Positions 38,087-47,568 of a stretch of 64,000 bases of DNA are shown piece after piece. A program made the position numbers and the translations under genes. The stretch is taken from NCBI GenBank assembly GCA_024691325.1, contig JAILNR010000038.1, positions 1-64,000 on the forward strand, given 5' to 3'. The stretch comes from Saccharofermentans sp. Lineage in GTDB: Bacteria; Bacillota; Clostridia; Saccharofermentanales; Saccharofermentanaceae. Positions within the stretch are counted from its first letter, which is position 1, and each line of letters opens with the position of its first letter. Below the pieces are notes generated by a model. The model made no database searches. It was not told the origin of the DNA and saw nothing but the letters and a program-made list of their open reading frames with translations.

Positions 38087-39330
38087 TACTTAAAGTCAGC
38101 GTAGAGAGGATACTTCTCTGTAAGCTTAGCTACACGGGAGATAACCTCGTCCTTTCTGTTCTCGTAATCAAAGATGCAGATGGAGATAAGATCTGCGATT
38201 TCAACCATATCTTCTTCCTTCATGCCTCTTGTTGTAACGGCAGGTGTACCGATACGGACACCGGATGTGATGAAAGGCTTCTCAGGATCGAAAGGAATAG
38301 TATTCTTGTTGGCTGTGATATTGCAGTCATCAAGACGAAGCTGAAGTTCCTTACCTGTAATACCTGTTCCTCTCAAATCGATCAACATGAGGTGGTTATC
38401 TGTACCGCCTGAAACGAGGTTTACGTTTCTTGCAAGGAGAGCCTCGCTCATTGCCTTTGCATTCTTTACGATCTGGTTTGCATACTCTCTGAACTCAGGA
38501 GAAAGAGCTTCCTTAAATGCAACTGCCTTTGCAGCGATGATGTGCATCAAAGGTCCGCCCTGCTGACCCGGGAATACTGCGGAATTGATCTTCTTAGCAA
38601 GATCCTCATCATTTGTGAGGATGATACCTCCGCGGGGACCTCTTAATGTCTTATGTGTTGTTGTAGTTACGATATGTGCATAAGGAACCGGATTAGGGTG
38701 AAGTCCTGCAGCAACAAGACCAGCAATGTGAGCCATATCAACGAACAGATAAGCTCCTACCTCGTCTGCAATCTCACGGAACTTCTTAAAGTCGATGATC
38801 CTGGGATAAGCAGATGCACCTGCAACGATAACGTTAGGCTTAAACTCGAGTGCCTTCTTCCTTACTTCCTCGTAATCGATCTCACCTGTTTCCTTATTAA
38901 CCTGATAGAAATCAGACTCATATGTCTTACCGGAAACATTGAGCTTCATACCGTGAGTAAGGTGTCCGCCGTGTGAAAGATCCATACCGAGGATCTTATC
39001 GCCGGGCTTAAGGATTGCAAAGTAAACTGCTGTATTAGCCTGAGCACCTGAGTGAGGCTGAACATTAGCAAACTTCGCACCGAACAGTTCCTTTGCTCTG
39101 TCGATAGCGAGCTGCTCGACGATATCTACATACTCACAACCGCCGTAATATCTCTTTCCCGGGTATCCCTCCGCATACTTGTTGGTAAGTACGGAACCTG
39201 CTGCCTCAAGGACAGCCTCAGAAACGATATTCTCGGAAGCAATGAGCTCAATCTTGTCTCTTTGTCTTCCCAATTCCTGCATTATAGCGGAATAGACTTC
39301 TGAATCCTCTGCTTTGATCTTGTCGTACAT
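38086..39330 (-). CDS. glyA: Serine hydroxymethyltransferase
   Basis: 414 residues, full length; converts serine and tetrahydrofolate to glycine and methylene-THF. PLP lysine in [15 protein letters not shown], folate/PLP contacts in LIASENIVS and [12 protein letters not shown]. The ATG at 39330 is 8 bases from AGGAGG; the longer in-frame reading into the hydrolase gene upstream is not used. rarA follows by a shared base. Confidence 0.97.
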   Translation of the reverse strand: MYDKIKAEDSEVYSAIMQELGRQRDKIELIASENIVSEAVLEAAGSVLTNKYAEGYPGKRYYGGCEYVDIVEQLAIDRAKELFGAKFANVQPHSGAQANTAVYFAILKPGDKILGMDLSHGGHLTHGMKLNVSGKTYESDFYQVNKETGEIDYEEVRKKALEFKPNVIVAGASAYPRIIDFKKFREIADEVGAYLFVDMAHIAGLVAAGLHPNPVPYAHIVTTTTHKTLRGPRGGIILTNDEDLAKKINSAVFPGQQGGPLMHIIAAKAVAFKEALSPEFREYANQIVKNAKAMSEALLARNVNLVSGGTDNHLMLIDLRGTGITGKELQLRLDDCNITANKNTIPFDPEKPFITSGVRIGTPAVTTRGMKEEDMVEIADLISICIFDYENRKDEVISRVAKLTEKYPLYADFK

Positions 39331-39352
39331 TTTGTTATCCTCCTGCAAATTG

Positions 39353-40015
39353 TTATCTGTAATTTGGTCCGACGCCATCCGGTCTTAAAACAACAAATGA
39401 ATCTGGAAGCATCTGAACATCATCTTCGACCCATCCCGGCATCCTTTGAGTACAATAATCACATGTACACGGGATAACCGAGAAATAGTTACCGCCGAAG
39501 AAAGCATAGTTAGTGTAGGCCCTTGAATAGCCCGTAAAACCATAGGCATTATAATAAACCATATGGCAATCGATCTCGAGGTTCTCAACCATCCTGTAAG
39601 CTATTACGATAGACCACTCTGAATCAAGTGATCTTCCGGCATGAACCTCATGCGTCTCAGCATCTACAACCTCGAACTGACCCGGTCTTTGAAGTGTGGA
39701 AATTACGGTTCTCGTAGGCCATCTGCCGCAGTTAGTCCTGTTAAGAACTGTGGCTGCAACAAGAACCTTATCGGTAATATTGTAATCATCGTCAGCACCT
39801 TCACCCTCTACCACTCTCGCGAAAAAGATGAAATCAGCAGTCGAAAGACCACAAGCATAAGCCTTAACTTCAGTAGGCATAAAATAGCGTTCGGCATCAG
39901 TGGCGTCATTCCACATCATCTCGTATCTTTCAAAACGAGCATTAGCCAGAACGGGTTCTGACATAATGAAGAGAACGGCACAAGCCATTAAAGCTGAAAT
40001 TACTTTCTTAACCAA
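39353..40015 (-). CDS. SleB-type cell wall hydrolase
   Basis: 220 residues: signal peptide (1-24, cleavage after VLA), then a Hydrolase_2/SleB domain with the catalytic Glu in ARVVEGEG (about residue 70), [12 protein letters not shown] and [13 protein letters not shown], and a late [13 protein letters not shown] segment near the usual C-terminus of the fold. These lytic transglycosylases cut cortex or vegetative peptidoglycan; no peptidoglycan-binding domain is fused, so a sporulation role is open. The start codon is TTG with GGGGAG 6-7 bases upstream. It has its own promoter at 40048-40076. Confidence 0.88.
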   Translation of the reverse strand: MVKKVISALMACAVLFIMSEPVLANARFERYEMMWNDATDAERYFMPTEVKAYACGLSTADFIFFARVVEGEGADDDYNITDKVLVAATVLNRTNCGRWPTRTVISTLQRPGQFEVVDAETHEVHAGRSLDSEWSIVIAYRMVENLEIDCHMVYYNAYGFTGYSRAYTNYAFFGGNYFSVIPCTCDYCTQRMPGWVEDDVQMLPDSFVVLRPDGVGPNYR

Positions 40016-40047
40016 AAGACACTCCCCAATAAACGCTAATCTTTGGA

Positions 40048-40076
40048 ATTTTACTATTTATTGGTCCTTTAATCAA
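40048..40076 (-). promoter_or_regulatory. Probable sigma-A promoter of the SleB-type gene
   Basis: Minus strand TTGATT, 17 bases, TAAAAT. The -35 covers the stop codon of the small membrane gene upstream, so this promoter separates the hydrolase from that gene. The consensus looks vegetative rather than like a late sporulation sigma factor. Confidence 0.55.
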
Positions 40077-40336
40077 ATAACCAGCCACAAAATCAGACCG
40101 GACAGACCTGAAAGCAGCATTACAGCAATAACCGACAGCCACATATGATCTTTCATAAACGGCACAAAACTCAGGATAAGGGTAAGAATAAAGGCAAATG
40201 CGAGTATATACAAAGGGAATATCCCAAGCCAAATCGTATTCGAGAAAGCAATGAAGATATATAACGCAGTCAAAGCCAATGGAACAAGAGCAATAACAGA
40301 TGCAATTGTAAGTCTGTACTTCATATCAGTTCTCAT
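40073..40336 (-). CDS. Small membrane protein, three helices
   Basis: 87 residues with three hydrophobic helices (about 9-30, 34-58, 64-86) and short loops. No family recognised. GGAGGG lies 8 bases before the ATG, inside the last codons of the alpha/beta hydrolase upstream, 4 bases from that stop, so both share a transcript. Confidence 0.65.
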   Translation of the reverse strand: MRTDMKYRLTIASVIALVPLALTALYIFIAFSNTIWLGIFPLYILAFAFILTLILSFVPFMKDHMWLSVIAVMLLSGLSGLILWLVI

Positions 40337-40340
40337 ATCG

Positions 40341-41363
40341 TTATCCCTCCAGACAATTCGCTATATCGGCAAGAACTACAGGATCTGTCCAGAAGTCATT
40401 ATGACCGATACCATCTACACTTATAAAGTTGGTTGAAGCGTTATTAAAAGCTCCAAACAGGTTCCTTGAAGATTCTACAGGTATGACCTCATCAGCTGTG
40501 GAAGCGATGATAGTAACAGGACATGTTACATTTGCGGCATACTGGTATACAGGCATTTTATAGCCCACGAGAAGCTTCATCGGGCCATGGAAGATATTAA
40601 ACTGGTTATTATAAAGATCATATCCGGAATTATATGGAGCAAGAAGGATAAGACCTCTTAACTCCACGCCTTCTGAAGAAGCAAGATATACTGCCGGACC
40701 GTTTCCCAAAGAATAGGACAGAACGGTTACTGATTCGGTAGTATCCATCCCGCTTACGATATCGTATGCCTTAAGTGCAAACTCACGGACAGCATTCTCA
40801 TTAACAGCCCCCTCACTTAAGCCATAGCCGGGGTAATCAAGGAATACAAAATCATAGTTTTCATAAAGGAACGATAGCTCGCTGTGCCTTATCATGTAAT
40901 CTGTTTTTCGGGAGGAGTCTTCACCATTGCCGCCGAAGTAGAGAATGACGGGACGGGGCTTATCGGAAGGAACGCCGGTGGCATAAATGCGCCAGCCAAA
41001 AACGCCATCAACATTTATCTGCTCTACCTTCCCCTCAAGGTCAACAAGTTCGTCATAGGAGTCCTCATCAAAGTGGGGCTTAAATGTCTGCTTTAATCCA
41101 ATCTCATAAGTGGTAATCGAGAATAGTGTTACCAAAGTAACGATGACAACCACGGCAAAAACAGGGACACGGACCTTTGAAGGCTTACCTTCAAGAACGA
41201 ACATCAGGATAAGACAGACAACAAATATAACCGCAGCTGCAATTACCGATTTGAATGCCAGTGACCTTAACCCTTCAGATAAAAACAAAAACAGAAAACT
41301 TCCTAAGAATGAAGAAGCCGCCGCACACCCTCCGGCATATTTCAAACGTTTCTTAAAATCCAT
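40341..41363 (-). CDS. Membrane-anchored alpha/beta hydrolase
   Basis: 340 residues. Three N-terminal membrane helices (about 8-30, 33-55, 62-82), then an alpha/beta hydrolase domain. The oxyanion region is YFGGNGEDSS, the nucleophile elbow VLSYSLGNGPAV (S-x-S-x-G, Ser nucleophile), the acid near ADEVIPVESS and the His in DGIGHNDFW. This resembles BEM46/FrsA-type serine hydrolases, which often handle lipids or acyl groups; substrate unknown. The start follows GGAGGGG; an in-frame extension of 66 codons upstream would cross the divergent dacA promoter and is rejected. Confidence 0.82.
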   Translation of the reverse strand: MDFKKRLKYAGGCAAASSFLGSFLFLFLSEGLRSLAFKSVIAAAVIFVVCLILMFVLEGKPSKVRVPVFAVVVIVTLVTLFSITTYEIGLKQTFKPHFDEDSYDELVDLEGKVEQINVDGVFGWRIYATGVPSDKPRPVILYFGGNGEDSSRKTDYMIRHSELSFLYENYDFVFLDYPGYGLSEGAVNENAVREFALKAYDIVSGMDTTESVTVLSYSLGNGPAVYLASSEGVELRGLILLAPYNSGYDLYNNQFNIFHGPMKLLVGYKMPVYQYAANVTCPVTIIASTADEVIPVESSRNLFGAFNNASTNFISVDGIGHNDFWTDPVVLADIANCLEG

Positions 41364-41421
41364 CTGCCCCTCCGAAACATAATTATAATGGTACAGTAAT
41401 ATTAAAAAATCTCTTAAATTA

Positions 41422-41427
41422 TATAAT
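41422..41427 (+). promoter_or_regulatory. -10 box placing dacA transcription at its start codon
   Basis: Perfect TATAAT ending 6 bases before the ATG at 41434, so initiation 7 bases downstream would fall on the A of the ATG. No Shine-Dalgarno is present in the preceding 25 bases. The -35 region (atatta) is poor. Confidence 0.5.
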
Positions 41428-41433
41428 TGAAAT

Positions 41434-42462
41434 ATGGCAAATTCAAAAAGACGTAAAAAGATTAAACTCAATGCCAGAGGCAAGCTTTTTCTGTTTGGCT
41501 TCTGTGCGTCAATCATTATAATCGCGCTGCTTATCATTAATCTTGCGAGACGCGGCAACAATGATAATGTAAAGACTCCTGTTCAGACTATGGAGACGGT
41601 TGAGACAGAACCGTTCTTTACGCCTACACCGACACCTACGCCTTATCCGCAGATGGATTTGCTTAATAACATCTACAGCAACGAAGCGATACTTATAGAT
41701 GCCGAGACCGGCGCTGTTATTGCGGAGAAGAATGCTGACACTCAGGCATTCCCGGCATCAGTAACAAAGATGATGACTTTGCTTATCGCTTGTGAGAATT
41801 TAACGGATTATGATGAGGTTACACCTCTTCCCCGTGAAATCTACGATGCACTTTACTATGCTGATCTCTCGACGGCCGGATTTGAATGCAATGAGCCCAT
41901 TACTGTTAACGATCTTCTTTATGGTCTGCAGCTTCGTTCCGGTGCGGAATGTTGTCTTGGTCTTGCCAACATGGTTGCGGGTTCCGAGCAGGCTTTTGTC
42001 GAGCTTATGAACCAGCGCGCCCAGGAACTCGGCATGACCGGAACCAACTTTACAAACTGCACAGGTCTTCACGATGTTAACCATTATTCAACTGTAAGAG
42101 ACATGGCAACACTTCTTCGTGCAGGCCTTCAGAACGATAAATTCAGAGAAGTCTTCTCCACACCTATGTATACAACAACACCTACGACATACCATCCCGG
42201 TGGACTTGTTATTTACAGTACCTTCTATCAGACTTTGTCATCGATGGATTTTGAAGGCGGTACATTTATAGGCGGCAAGACAGGTTTTACGACTGAAGCG
42301 GGACAGTGTCTAGCAACTGCAGCCACCATCAACGGACATGAGTTTATCTTCGTTACTTTCGGAGCTTACGATAACGATACAAATTCCTCGAGCCACCTGC
42401 ACTCGAATGATGCCATCAATACATATCAGGCACTTGCAGCGGCCCTTAACTCAGCTTCTTAA
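41434..42462 (+). CDS. D-alanyl-D-alanine carboxypeptidase (S11)
   Basis: 342 residues. Basic N-terminus, one membrane helix (about 17-38), a TPTPTP linker, then a penicillin-binding S11 domain. Active-site motifs: PASVTK with Ser109 and Lys112, then LRSGAECC at 168-174, and GGKTGFT with KTG at 282-284. The second motif reads SGA, not the usual SGN; this also occurs in some Gram-positive family members. The enzyme trims the last D-Ala from peptidoglycan stems. It appears leaderless. The beta-sheet C-terminal domain of PBP5 is absent. Its stop overlaps a convergent stop within a TTAA. Confidence 0.9.
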   Translation: MANSKRRKKIKLNARGKLFLFGFCASIIIIALLIINLARRGNNDNVKTPVQTMETVETEPFFTPTPTPTPYPQMDLLNNIYSNEAILIDAETGAVIAEKNADTQAFPASVTKMMTLLIACENLTDYDEVTPLPREIYDALYYADLSTAGFECNEPITVNDLLYGLQLRSGAECCLGLANMVAGSEQAFVELMNQRAQELGMTGTNFTNCTGLHDVNHYSTVRDMATLLRAGLQNDKFREVFSTPMYTTTPTTYHPGGLVIYSTFYQTLSSMDFEGGTFIGGKTGFTTEAGQCLATAATINGHEFIFVTFGAYDNDTNSSSHLHSNDAINTYQALAAALNSAS

Positions 42463-43154
42463 GAGAAAAGATTGTCGACAGTACGGTCAATAAGGTCCTC
42501 GGCAAGAGATCCTGCGTCTGAAGCTATCCCTTCAGCTATGTTATCAGAGCGGTAGGAATTCATTACCTCACCGGTATCACTGCTTACAAACACAACAAGG
42601 ATGCTGTCACCGGAAAAGCCGGAAAGCGATGCGTAAGCCTTCCCCGCAGCGAAAAGCTTCCCTGTCAAAGTAAGAACTTCATTCTCTTCGATACCGGGAT
42701 TACAGGTAACTGTAAAAACCGAATAGTATTCATTATGATCAATTGCGACTATATTACCTGTTATCAATTCAGCTATAACAGTCTGATCAAAGTATGCACT
42801 TATCTGATTAACGATCTCCTGTCTGTACTCAGGTGTCATGGCAAGCTCTATGCTTCCGTCTTCATTGGTACTTGCAGTAAGTCTTCCCTCAGAAGTTTGC
42901 TCAATGGAAGATATCATATCAGGAGTAACACTCTGAGTATAAGCAGACGGTATATTGACTACAAACGAAGAATTACCGTTAGGATCCGTTACTGTGTTAG
43001 AAGTCGGAAAGATTTTACTATCATCGGTAATTCCCGGAATATTAATGCCCTTATCCGTAAGGAACCCTGCAATTTCCTTCTTATAGTGCTTATAAATAAA
43101 AGCACCGACTATTATCACTATGATCAATACAAAAAGCTGTTTTAAAAACTTCAT
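42459..43154 (-). CDS. Hypothetical membrane-anchored protein
   Basis: 231 residues: an N-terminal membrane helix (about 6-23), a short linker, and an extracytoplasmic alpha-beta domain of about 150 residues that I cannot assign. It ends with Asp/Ser-rich helices. The ATG at 43154 comes one base after the stop of the AIR-synthase-like gene (TAATATG), so it is coupled to it. An alternative ATG seven codons upstream overlaps that gene. Function unknown. Confidence 0.65.
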   Translation of the reverse strand: MKFLKQLFVLIIVIIVGAFIYKHYKKEIAGFLTDKGINIPGITDDSKIFPTSNTVTDPNGNSSFVVNIPSAYTQSVTPDMISSIEQTSEGRLTASTNEDGSIELAMTPEYRQEIVNQISAYFDQTVIAELITGNIVAIDHNEYYSVFTVTCNPGIEENEVLTLTGKLFAAGKAYASLSGFSGDSILVVFVSSDTGEVMNSYRSDNIAEGIASDAGSLAEDLIDRTVDNLFS

Positions 43155-43155
43155 A

Positions 43156-44184
43156 TTACATACCGTATAATTCATCGGCTTGCGGAGGAGTTAATTCCAC
43201 CTGTTCACCGGTATTTTTATCTATCCGGAAAAATCCTTCATCCTTACCTTTAAATCTTCCGATAACACAGGCATCTATTCCGCCTTTATGAAGTTCATCA
43301 AGTATTCTTTGGGGTTCCGGAGAAGCAATAAGCATGGAACCGGATGATATAAGTCTGAAAGGATTGATACCGAGTGTATCACATATCATACTTGTTTCTT
43401 CTGTTACAGGTATAAGTCTCTCATCTATGATAAGACCAAGACCTGATATATGAGCCATCTCATAAGATGCACCGAGGATTCCTCCCTCTGTTACATCATG
43501 TAAAAGATTAGCCGCACAAAGCTTGTATCCGCGCGAATTGACTTCACCTGATGATGCAGTAAGGTTTCCGCATATAACACCTTCCGGTACAACAGATATC
43601 AAAGATGAATAGGCCTGTGCCTTTTGTATCATATGAGAAGGAACAGATGAAAGCTTATCAAGATGCTCTTTAACGGCAATATAAGAACCTTCAATTCCGC
43701 AGGTCTTAGTGACAATAAGGCTGTCGCCTTCCATGGCATGACCTAACGGAACAGGATGATCTTTACTTATCAAACCGAATGCAGTTGAGATTACAACAAA
43801 AGTGTTAACGGACCCGGAAACTTCAGTATGTCCGCCGACTATATCAACGCCTATCTTGCGTGCCTCACGGGAGGCATCATCTACTATCTTGGAGATATCT
43901 TTCTCATCACAAGAAGGAGGAGCGATTATATCTATCAGTATACCTGTCGGTCTTACACCACATGCAGCTATATCATTACAGGAAACATGAATAGTAAGTG
44001 TACCTGATTCCATACCGCCAGCGGTAATAGGATCAGATGAGATAACCATCATCTGACTGCCAAGATCTATCCACGCACAGTCAGCACCGATGTCCGCACC
44101 AACGACAGTTGAAGATGAAAGAGCAGGCAATCTGCTCAATACAAGCTGGGAAAGCTGTTCGTTTGAAAGCTTTCCTATCTTCAT
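43156..44184 (-). CDS. AIR synthase-related protein (HypE/ThiL-like fold)
   Basis: 342 residues with the PurM-type fold: an N-terminal ATP-binding half (GADIGADCAWIDLG, then SCNDIAACGVRPTGILID and GGHTEVSGSVNTFVV) and a C-terminal AIRS_C half with HDVTEGGILGASYEM. It is not SelD, since the Cys/Sec near the N-terminus is missing, and it lacks the C-terminal Cys of HypE, so it is an uncharacterised ATP-using relative. It overlaps thiI by 4 bases, and the cysteine desulfurase is next, which suggests a link to sulfur or thiamine chemistry. Confidence 0.8.
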   Translation of the reverse strand: MKIGKLSNEQLSQLVLSRLPALSSSTVVGADIGADCAWIDLGSQMMVISSDPITAGGMESGTLTIHVSCNDIAACGVRPTGILIDIIAPPSCDEKDISKIVDDASREARKIGVDIVGGHTEVSGSVNTFVVISTAFGLISKDHPVPLGHAMEGDSLIVTKTCGIEGSYIAVKEHLDKLSSVPSHMIQKAQAYSSLISVVPEGVICGNLTASSGEVNSRGYKLCAANLLHDVTEGGILGASYEMAHISGLGLIIDERLIPVTEETSMICDTLGINPFRLISSGSMLIASPEPQRILDELHKGGIDACVIGRFKGKDEGFFRIDKNTGEQVELTPPQADELYGM

Positions 44185-45380
44185 ATCTCGATTACCTCGA
44201 GGTTTTCTTCAACGCCTTGTTTAACCATTGCTTCAATATCAAGATTCTTCTCGGCAGCTTCTATGTCCGTATGCTTGGGATGAGTCTTCGGATGCTTTGC
44301 TACAAAGATGGTACAGCAATCCTCAAATGGCAGGATTGATGTCTCGAAGGCACCGATATCTCTGGATATCTGTACAGTAGCCTCCTTATCCATACCTATA
44401 AGAGGTCTTAATATCGGCATATCAACAACTTCATTGGTTATCGCGATAGCCTCGAGAGTCTGACTTGCAACCTGGCCCAAACTCTCACCTGTAATAAGAC
44501 ATTTACTGCCTGTCTTCTGAGCAAGCTTCTGCGCTATCTGGAGCATAACTCTTCTCATAACGATAGTAAGCATGTCATGAGGAGAATTCTTAACCATATC
44601 AAGCTGTATCTTCGTAAAATCCACGATATAAAGATTCATGCGTCCCGAGAATCTTGACACTATCTTCGCGAGATCGATTACCTTTTGCTTAGCCTGATCG
44701 GATGTATAAGGATAAGAATGAAAATAAACCGCATCGATAGGCATGCCTCTTGAAGCCATCATGAATCCGGCTACAGGTGAATCTATACCACCTGATAAAA
44801 GAAGCATCCCCTTACCTGCAGTACCTACAGGAAGTCCCCTATGTGCCATCATCTTACCCGCATATACATAGTTATAATCTCTGACTTCAACATTGAGGAC
44901 AAAATCAGGATTATGTACATCAACGGAAAGATCCTTAAAGTTCTCAAGGATGAAGTATCCGACTTCCTCACATATCATCGGGGAATTCATCGGAAACGAC
45001 TTGTTTCCCCTCTTACATTCCACCTTGAAGGTCTTAAATGACGGATTCTGTTCAAGATAGGAAGCAACATACTCTTTGGCATTTGAATCAATATCGTTTA
45101 TATCTCCCTCGAACTTACGCGCGAGACTTACGGAAACGATACCGAACACCTGCGTTACTGCAATCATCAGTTCCTTTGCAGCTTCATCATTCTCAAAGTA
45201 AGGATTTCCTTCCTCCTTAGCTTCGATCCAGATGCGGCTCTGGCTCTGGAAAATATTAAGCTTTCCGAACTGTCTTAATCTGTAACGGAGATTACCCATG
45301 AGCTGTGACTCGAACCTTCCGCGGTTCAAGCCCTTCAAAGTAACCTCACCCATACGCGCCAAAATAACGTTAGTAGCCAT
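44181..45380 (-). CDS. thiI: tRNA 4-thiouridine synthase ThiI
   Basis: 399 residues: N-terminal ferredoxin-like domain (about 1-75), THUMP (about 75-170) and PP-loop adenylating domain with SGGIDSP near 190. No C-terminal rhodanese domain, the short form typical of Firmicutes, which takes sulfur directly from a dedicated cysteine desulfurase. Tail cysteines occur in ILPFEDCCTIF. It makes s4U8 in tRNA. It shares one base with the desulfurase stop, matching the known nifZ-thiI pairing of Bacillus. Confidence 0.96.
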   Translation of the reverse strand: MATNVILARMGEVTLKGLNRGRFESQLMGNLRYRLRQFGKLNIFQSQSRIWIEAKEEGNPYFENDEAAKELMIAVTQVFGIVSVSLARKFEGDINDIDSNAKEYVASYLEQNPSFKTFKVECKRGNKSFPMNSPMICEEVGYFILENFKDLSVDVHNPDFVLNVEVRDYNYVYAGKMMAHRGLPVGTAGKGMLLLSGGIDSPVAGFMMASRGMPIDAVYFHSYPYTSDQAKQKVIDLAKIVSRFSGRMNLYIVDFTKIQLDMVKNSPHDMLTIVMRRVMLQIAQKLAQKTGSKCLITGESLGQVASQTLEAIAITNEVVDMPILRPLIGMDKEATVQISRDIGAFETSILPFEDCCTIFVAKHPKTHPKHTDIEAAEKNLDIEAMVKQGVEENLEVIEI

Positions 45381-46522
45381 TATCTTACATTAACCTCATA
45401 AAACTTATAGATCTCATCTATCGCCTTAATAAAGCTTTCCGCCTCATCCATAGTATTATAACGCGAAAAGGAAAGCCTCACACTGTTTGAAGACACCTTC
45501 CTGTTGATGCCCATGCTCTCAAGAACATAGCTGGGTTTCTTCGACTTCGATGAACAGGCAGAAACCGTTGATATATAGATATCATACATCTCAAGACAAT
45601 GAAGCATTGTCTCTGACTGGAAATTCTTGAATGCCACGTTGAGAACAAACGGTAAAGCATCATCCGGAGAATTGATCACCGCTCCTCTTTTTATTAACTC
45701 TTCTTTTAAGTATTGATTTATCCCGGATACTTCTATATACGCATCTTCCCTGTGCTTCGATGCTTCGGTCAAAGATGCGGCCATAACATCAGCAAGAGGA
45801 AGGCTTTGTGTTCCCGACCTCATTCCGTTTTGCTGGCCTCCGCCTATTATCAACGGAGAAACACGGATGCCCTTACGGATATAAAGAAGTCCGACCCCTT
45901 TAATTCCATGTATCTTATGGGCAGAGAAAGAGGCCATATCAACACCCATTTTCTTAAGATCAATTGGAAGTTTACCAAGTGACTGAACACAGTCCAGATA
46001 AAGTGCAGCAGAAGGAGCCAGAGTCTTTCTTAATTCCCTTATTTGATCCAAAGGAAGAATTGCTCCGGTCTCATTATTAACATGAGTAAAACACAGTAAT
46101 CCTGTATCCTTATCAAGCATAGACTTAAGCATCTCAAGATCAGGCTTACCGTCTTTGCCTACTGATACATATTTAACTGTGAAACCCTGCTTTTCGAGAG
46201 AGGCAAGAGTCTCCAGAGTGCACTTATGCTCAGTATGTGTGGAGATGATTGTCTTTCCCGCACGCGGGTTAGCATGCATGAAGCCCGAGATAGCGGTGTT
46301 GGCGCTCTCGGTTCCGCAGGAAGTAAGGATTAGTTCTCCCGGATCGCAAGAAAGTACTGATGCACATGTGCCAAGAGCTTTATCATAAGCACCGGAAGCT
46401 GTAATTCCAAGCTTATGAAGAGAACCGGGATTACCCCATCTGTCTCCAGTAAGATCCTCGTTTAAGACTTTAATGACTTCATCACAAGGTCTTGTTGTTG
46501 CACTATTATCAAAATAAATCAT
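45380..46522 (-). CDS. Cysteine desulfurase, NifS-like (thiI partner)
   Basis: 380 residues, fold type I PLP enzyme. PLP lysine in FSAHKIHGIKGVG; persulfide Cys in STVSACSSKSKKPS; N-terminal MIYFDNSATTRP. It provides sulfur to ThiI for s4U (role of B. subtilis NifZ), from its 1-base overlap with thiI. No Shine-Dalgarno precedes the ATG, only 13 bases separate it from the tsf terminator, and no clear promoter is visible, so how it is expressed is unclear. Confidence 0.94.
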   Translation of the reverse strand: MIYFDNSATTRPCDEVIKVLNEDLTGDRWGNPGSLHKLGITASGAYDKALGTCASVLSCDPGELILTSCGTESANTAISGFMHANPRAGKTIISTHTEHKCTLETLASLEKQGFTVKYVSVGKDGKPDLEMLKSMLDKDTGLLCFTHVNNETGAILPLDQIRELRKTLAPSAALYLDCVQSLGKLPIDLKKMGVDMASFSAHKIHGIKGVGLLYIRKGIRVSPLIIGGGQQNGMRSGTQSLPLADVMAASLTEASKHREDAYIEVSGINQYLKEELIKRGAVINSPDDALPFVLNVAFKNFQSETMLHCLEMYDIYISTVSACSSKSKKPSYVLESMGINRKVSSNSVRLSFSRYNTMDEAESFIKAIDEIYKFYEVNVR

Positions 46523-46535
46523 AATCTTATAAATA

Positions 46536-46564
46536 CTGCCGACCGGATTAAATCCGACCGGCAG
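46536..46564 (-). terminator. Terminator after tsf
   Basis: On the minus strand a 12-pair stem (with two G-U pairs that would be mismatches on the plus strand) encloses TTTAA and is followed by tatttataag. The wobble asymmetry shows the hairpin serves minus-strand transcripts from rpsB-tsf. The T tract is interrupted. Confidence 0.75.
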
Positions 46565-46597
46565 TTTAGAACCTGAATTAAGTATCAGCAGTGTCTA

Positions 46598-47536
46598 TTA
46601 AAGACCAGCCTGCTTTCTAACTTCCTCAGCAAAATCCTCTTCCTTCTTCTCGATACCCTCACCGAGTCCGTAACGAACGAATCTTGCAACAGAGATCTCT
46701 GTACCGAGCTCCTTAGCTGTAGCCTCGATGTACTGAGCGATTGTCTTGTCCTCGTCCTTAACATACTCCTGGTTAAGAAGAACGTTGAGCTTATAGAAGT
46801 TCTTGATCTGACCGGGAACGATTCTTGTCTCGATGATCTGCTCGGGCTTACCCTCTTCGAGTGCCTTGTTCTTGATGATCTCAACTTCTCTGTCGAGTGC
46901 TTCCTGAGGAACCTCAGACTCAGCTACCCATGAAGGGTTGGAAGCTGCAATCTGCATTCCGATGTTCTTAGCGAATGTCTGGAAAGCATCTGTGGAGATA
47001 ACTGCGTCATCACCTGTTGTGAACTCAACGAGAACACCAACCTTACCGCCCATGTGGATGTAAGTTGTGATTGCACCGTTGCCGTTTACTTCGAACATGG
47101 AGAATCTTCTTACAGAAGTATTCTCTCCGATATCAGCGATAGCTTCCTTGGTAGCAAGCTCTACAGTCTTAGAAGAATCATTGTAAAGAGCTGAAGCCTT
47201 GAGAGCATCGATATCAGCAGGCTTAACATTCATGATCTGGTTCTTGATAGTCTCAACGAAAGCCTTGAACTTATCAGTAGCAGCAGCGAAGTCTGTCTCG
47301 ATGTTGATCTCAACGATAGCACCTGTCTTCTTATCATCAGAAATGATAGATGCAACAACACCCTCAGCAGCTACACGGCTTGCCTTCTTCTCAGCCTTAG
47401 CCATGCCCTTCTCACGGAGCCAGTCCTTAGCCTTCTCAATATCACTGTCGCACTCGATAAGAGCCTTCTTGCAGTCCATGATACCGCAGCCTGTAAGATC
47501 ACGAAGTTCCTTAACCTGTTGTGCTGTAATAGCCAT
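46598..47536 (-). CDS. tsf: Elongation factor Ts
   Basis: 312 residues; nucleotide exchange factor of EF-Tu. N-terminal UBA-like domain with LRDLTGCGIMDCKKAL, the core TDFAA motif (NIETDFAAATDKF), and the second half of the dimerisation domain with VAESEVPQEALDREVEI. AGGAGG lies before the ATG. It follows rpsB by 32 bases and ends at the 46536-46564 hairpin. Confidence 0.97.
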   Translation of the reverse strand: MAITAQQVKELRDLTGCGIMDCKKALIECDSDIEKAKDWLREKGMAKAEKKASRVAAEGVVASIISDDKKTGAIVEINIETDFAAATDKFKAFVETIKNQIMNVKPADIDALKASALYNDSSKTVELATKEAIADIGENTSVRRFSMFEVNGNGAITTYIHMGGKVGVLVEFTTGDDAVISTDAFQTFAKNIGMQIAASNPSWVAESEVPQEALDREVEIIKNKALEEGKPEQIIETRIVPGQIKNFYKLNVLLNQEYVKDEDKTIAQYIEATAKELGTEISVARFVRYGLGEGIEKKEEDFAEEVRKQAGL

Positions 47537-47568
47537 ATATGTTTCCTCCTGGATAATTATTTAATTGA

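Noticed and set aside
41364..41561. N-terminal extension of the alpha/beta hydrolase
   Set aside because: It would cross the divergent promoter and the dacA start; GGAGGGG precedes the downstream ATG.
43156..44184. Selenophosphate synthetase (selD)
   Set aside because: The N-terminal Cys/Sec catalytic residue and glycine-rich loop of SelD are missing; only the PurM fold is shared.
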